Shown here one piece after another: positions 59,444-64,000 of a stretch of 64,000 nt of DNA. Origin of the DNA: Parietaria judaica. Its lineage: Eukaryota > Streptophyta > Magnoliopsida > Rosales > Urticaceae. Every line of letters starts with the position of its first letter. The first letter of the stretch is position 1. Both the position numbers and the translations under genes were made by a program. The notes below the pieces were generated by a model. The model was not told the DNA's origin, did no database searches, and saw nothing but the letters and a program-made list of their open reading frames with translations. The DNA lies in the NCBI GenBank assembly GCA_954871525.1, contig OX940871.1:20087086-20151085 (forward strand). The letters run 5' to 3'.

Positions 59444-62282
59444 ATGGCCGCCTCAGCCGCAGCGCCGACCAGCCTCTCGCTCCTCCGCTCCGCGCGCGCC
59501 TCCCTCTCCCCCTCCTCGCCGGCGCCTGCGTCGTCGCTGCGCCTCCGCCCGGCGAGCCTCCGGCGCCTGGGATTCTCCGCCGGCGAGTCGCTGCTCTCGC
59601 AGGCGGTGGCGGCGAAGGTCCGGTCCGCGAGGGGGAAGGGCGTGAGGGGAGTGGCGGCGATGGCGAAGAAGAGCGTCGGAGATCTGAGCGCCGCCGAGCT
59701 GAAGGGCAAGAAGGTCTTCGTGAGGGCGGACCTGAACGTCCCGCTCGATGATAGCCAGAACATCACCGATGATACCAGGATTCGAGCTGCGATTCCCACC
59801 ATCAAGTACCTCATCGACAATGGCGCCAAAGTCCTCCTCTCCAGCCACTTGGTAATCGATACATACTCACATACATTTGTTGACTTCATCTTGACTGCGA
59901 ATTTGTGGCTCTGAACTTCTGATTGTTTGCTTGTATATACTTACATACATGTATATATACTTACATTTGTTGGTTATTTGATGAGCATTGTCTGTTTTGA
60001 TGTGAATTTCAAGTTGTGTACTTACCGATTGATGATTTAAACTTTGAAGCATGGCCATTGTGAAGCGAGTGTACTAGCCTTCGAGTCTTTGATTGTGTTC
60101 TCGTGCGCGATTCCCGTTCACCGGAAATCAGCCAGTTTCGGCGGTTTCCGACGAAGTCCACTCTCTCCCAGTGAGAGGAAGGAAGACTGATTCTCTCCCC
60201 CTTGTTGAGTGAGTGGGGGAGAAAATCAGTGGTTTCCTGTGAACGGGGGATCGTGCATGAGAGACTGATTTTGGGTCCGTAAACACTATCAAAGAATAGT
60301 GTCCGTTTCGGACTGTGAGAGACCGGTTTTGGGTTCGTAACATATATTGATAATGATAATAATTACCGAGTTTTTTATTTTTTATTTTTATAATAATCAC
60401 AAAAAATCATCTTTTTGGCAAATTTGGTCAGAGAGTTTGGAAAAACTTGTTGACTTCTTCCACATTATAGTTTTAACTTTCACTAATACCTGCATTTTGG
60501 TATATCTTTCCACATGATGCTTGATTTATGTAAATTATGTATAAAATGTTAATCTAATTAATATGTGGTAATGGCTCTAAGATGAATTGTTTGAACCACT
60601 TTTCAGGGAAGACCGAAGGGAGTGACGCCAAAATTCAGCTTGGCTCCTCTTGTACCTCGTCTTTCTGAACTCCTCGGTATTCAGGTAAATAAGATGGAGA
60701 CTTTTGTCAGACAGATATAACTTTTATAGTGCAATTCCTCTGAATTTAATAGAGTATATTCATCCATTTGTGTTCTACTCGACAGGTTGTGAAGGCTGAC
60801 GACTGCATTGGCCCAGACGTTGAAAAGTTGGTCTCGACACTTCCCGACGGTGGTGTCCTCCTTCTTGAGAACGTGAGATTTTACAAGGAGGAAGAGAAGA
60901 ATGACCCCGAGTTTGCCAAGAAGCTTGCCTCATTGGCAGATCTCTACGTCAATGATGCTTTCGGAACAGCTCACAGAGCTCATGCCTCAACCGAGGGAGT
61001 CACCAAATTCTTGAGGCCTTCAGTGGCCGGTTTCCTTCTTCAAAAGGTGCAGACTCAATAGCTTTTGTTAATATATCAATTTTTTGAAATTTATATTTCG
61101 ATTAAAAGTATTACATATCTAACCGTTTTTTCTCCAAGCCTGATTTTCGCCTATATACAATTACATGTCTAACCGTCTTTTCTCAATATTTTTTTAGGAA
61201 CTCGACTACCTTGTCGGAGCAGTTTCAAGCCCAAAGAGGCCCTTCGCTGCCATTGTTGGTGGTTCAAAGGTCTCATCCAAGATCGGAGTGATTGAATCAC
61301 TTCTAGAGAATGTTGATATCCTTCTTCTCGGTGGAGGAATGATCTTCACATTCTACAAGGCACAGGGTCTCTCGGTCGGTTCGTCTCTGGTTGAGGAGGA
61401 CAAATTAGATCTTGCCACCTCACTCCTTGAGAAAGCCAAGGCGAAGGGAGTCTCTCTTCTGCTACCTTCCGATGTCGTGATTGCCGACAAGTTCGCTCCT
61501 GATGCTAACAGCAAGGTACATTTATCCCTCAGATCCGTCAACGTTCTGTGTCTCGTAATAACAACACGAATACATCTTAGCTACATTTCTAAAAGTTGAT
61601 CACGAGCTTTTGGACCACATTTATTACGAGAAGACTAGCTCTATTTTTATTTATTTTGTTCTTAAATTATAGTTATTAATTCCTATATCAGGCGTTATCT
61701 GTAACAACAAACTAAACCCTAATTAATTTATTTAAATTTCAGATCGTCTCAGCTTCGGCCATTCCCGATGGATGGATGGGATTGGATATCGGCCCAGATT
61801 CCATCAAGACCTTCAACGAGGCGTTGGACACCACTAAAACAGTCATCTGGAATGGACCGATGGGTGTTTTCGAGTTTGACAAGTTCGCTGCCGGAACTGA
61901 GGTTTGCAATATCTTCTTTCCCCGTGCAGATTAAATAATAATAGGATAATGATTCTCATAAAATTGAATAACAAAATTGAACATAATTAACACTAATCTA
62001 AATATAAAGTATTAAATAAAACTTAAATAATAAAAGATATCATGGTACATAACCGAGTTTTCCGTCCTTCAGTCCATCGCACATAAGCTAGCCGAGCTCA
62101 GTGGCAAGGGAGTGACCACCATCATCGGAGGCGGAGATTCCGTTGCTGCGGTGGAGAAAGTTGGCGTCGCTGGAGTGATGAGCCACATTTCCACCGGAGG
62201 TGGGGCCAGTTTGGAGCTCTTGGAAGGCAAAGAGCTTCCCGGAGTGCTCGCTCTCGATGAGGCCACGCCGGTCGCCGTGTGA
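59444..62282 (+). CDS. PGK: Chloroplast phosphoglycerate kinase (6 exons, 477 aa)
   Basis: Exons 59444-59851, 60607-60684, 60786-61046, 61198-61515, 61743-61901 and 62073-62282 join in phase (1434 nt, stop TGA at 62280). The first ~72 residues are Ala/Ser/Arg-rich and acid-poor, a plastid transit peptide. The mature enzyme has RADLNVP (94-100), GTAHRAH (222-228), [10 protein letters not shown], and the nucleotide-site GGGDS (427-431) followed by [13 protein letters not shown]. It catalyses 1,3-bisphosphoglycerate + ADP to 3-phosphoglycerate + ATP and, in the Calvin cycle, the reverse. The transit peptide separates it from the cytosolic isoform. All catalytic motifs are intact. An AATAAA lies at 62476. 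Confidence 0.96.
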
Positions 62283-64000
62283 GACAAGTATGATTTTTTT
62301 ATTATTACCCTTTTAACCCTTCCATCTTTGAGTGTTGTAATAGAGCTGTGTAAAACATAATGATAATAATGGTGTAGGGAGATAAAGTCTTCGTTGTTGT
62401 AAATCCCCATTGTTTCTCTTCAATCGAGTTAATGCTTCAAGGGATTGTAGAGTGAAGAGGAGTGTCAGTGAATTCAATAAAATGGTCATTTTTTGCCATG
62501 AGTTAAAGCACATATTTGCTAGTTTCTAATAGCAATATAGTAAGTCCTTATTAGGGTCTTTTTGCCATAAAAAGAATAGGCCAACGGGATTTTCACGGCA
62601 TCGGTGAATTCTCGAAAATTATATTCAATCAACAAACGTCACAAAGCGTATTTTACAGCGAGTAAGCAAAAACTATGTGCGGACCGGTGACCTGAGAAGA
62701 AGCTCCCAACTAGACCAAACATAAAAATTTGGTCACCAAGTAGCGGTCCATTTGAATGAATGAAGCATCTTTGCCCATGAGCTTTAATCCTTAACCGGGA
62801 TTAGAGTCACGGGAAAGAATTCCCTTGTGCATCTGCTGTGTGACGGCGCAAAACCCTAAGTGGAACTAACTAGCGGCGGTGCAAAAAGGAAGGTTAGCCG
62901 AATTCCGGTGACTCGACATCACATCGTGGCTCTGGTTTTCACACCTTCTTAGCCCTGGGCACGTAACAGCCATACAATTGCTTATAAGTTAGAGCCTTAT
63001 CAAATTCATGATATGACGAGTTTACTTATGCGGAGAGTGGTTCATTAGCGCTTTGATTCTAAGCCACAATAAAATAAAATAAATAGAATAATTTTTTTTT
63101 TTTTTTGCAAAAGATCAGTGATCATGCTTTTCAAGTTATGAAAAGATTTGAGAAGCTTAAAAACCATTCCTTTTTGTGCATGAATTTCTGGTTCATATAG
63201 CTATTTGTGTGGACGGATAGCATTGTTGTCACAACTCAGGAGAGGGCCACAAGAGACCAATTCAATGCTCAAAATTGAAAGAGATGTCCTGCATCATGTG
63301 AATTGATATTTGGATACAAACAATAAACTTGTATTTTTCTAAGAAAAGCAAAAAATAAATAATAAAACTGACATCGGTAAATGGTTATGGTCTTTGACCC
63401 GAATTCTTTTCCAAGGCCGGACCCAAATTCTGAAACTTCGCACCTCGGGATTTTTGAAGGCTTAGTGGTAGCCACAGGGTTCGATATCGGAACATTTCAT
63501 CCCAGCCAATATAGTTGTCGTCTTTCTTCTTCTTCTTCGATTTTTTATTTTATTTTATTTTTATATTGAGTAGATTGACATTGTCACTCGTGATTTTCTT
63601 TTCAAATTAGGTTTTCAGTTACGCTGATTTGATGTCTAATATTTTTCTTTAGTCAAATAGTATTGAAAGGATTGTATATTTCTTTTAGGTCGCAAATGAT
63701 GAGTAAGTAGGTATTTGATATTCCGCACAAAAAAATGAATACATCAACTGTTATATTATTGGTTCTCTTTTGTTTAATTCTATACGATTGAGGTATTTCA
63801 GAAAGAAGAAAAAAAAAAAAAATAGACATTGATGCTCTCTTCTCTTGTATAATCTTTTATTAATAAAGATTAGCCAAAGAAGCAAGGTCCACTCCTTTCA
63901 CTTGCCCAAGTCAACTTGCTATACAACATTAATTTTTACAGGGATTATTTCAATTGAGAGCATGCATTACAGCTTCAAATGACCTCGAGTTCATGCATTT
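62283..64000. other. PGK 3' region and downstream intergenic DNA
   Basis: The AATAAA at 62476-62481, about 195 bp after the stop, is a likely polyadenylation signal. Beyond about 62520 the sequence has no supported gene. A frame at 63381-63569 begins with a coding-like stretch but has no homologue I recognise. 63470-63500 carries weak tRNA-like A- and B-box words that are too close together for a SINE. Confidence 0.45.

Noticed and set aside
63455..63505. tRNA-like A and B boxes (GGCTTAGTGGTAG, GGGTTCGAT) suggesting a SINE or tRNA
   Set aside because: The boxes are only about 13 bp apart and no cloverleaf or SINE tail is visible.

Overview
The window is plant nuclear DNA, most likely from a eudicot. 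It has AT-rich intergenic and intronic sequence, GT-AG introns (one GC-AG), three conserved host genes whose exons can be joined in phase, and abundant LTR retrotransposons and DNA transposons. The species cannot be named from the sequence alone.

Layout. Positions 1-171 hold an open C-terminal coding end on the + strand, cut by the window edge and not recognised. FTSH12 (742-9988, minus strand, 19 exons, 985 aa) encodes a plastid envelope AAA metalloprotease. A transposon-rich gap follows (10.2-16.1 kb): a foldback element, a Tourist-like MITE, a probable MULE-like element, a small hAT MITE and a solo LTR. SPIKE1 (16156-32196, minus strand, 30 exons, 1799 aa) encodes a DOCK-family Rho GEF and carries a 2.8 kb non-autonomous LTR retrotransposon in one intron. 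A PIF/Harbinger element (about 32.78-36.90 kb) has intact transposase and Myb-like genes. Quiet AT-rich DNA with diverged tandem repeats leads to a complete, very young Ty3/gypsy Tat-lineage element (39647-52375). Nested DNA-transposon remnants (53.6-58.1 kb) precede the plastid phosphoglycerate kinase gene (59444-62282, plus strand, 6 exons, 477 aa), whose upstream region carries a 135 bp tandem duplication with perfect palindromes.

Gene relationships. FTSH12 and PGK products act in the plastid and SPIKE1 acts on the cytoskeleton. They are independent nuclear neighbours, not a functional cluster. The transposons give most of the novelty: (1) a Tat element whose gag-pro and pol frames are separated only by a UAG in the TMV-type readthrough context, with two RNase H domains and a spliced antisense gene; (2) a non-autonomous LTR element with identical LTRs and one 703-codon ORF of unknown function, with two related solo LTRs nearby; (3) an apparently autonomous Harbinger; and (4) hAT elements with perfect 8 bp target duplications, one of them inside the last FTSH12 intron.
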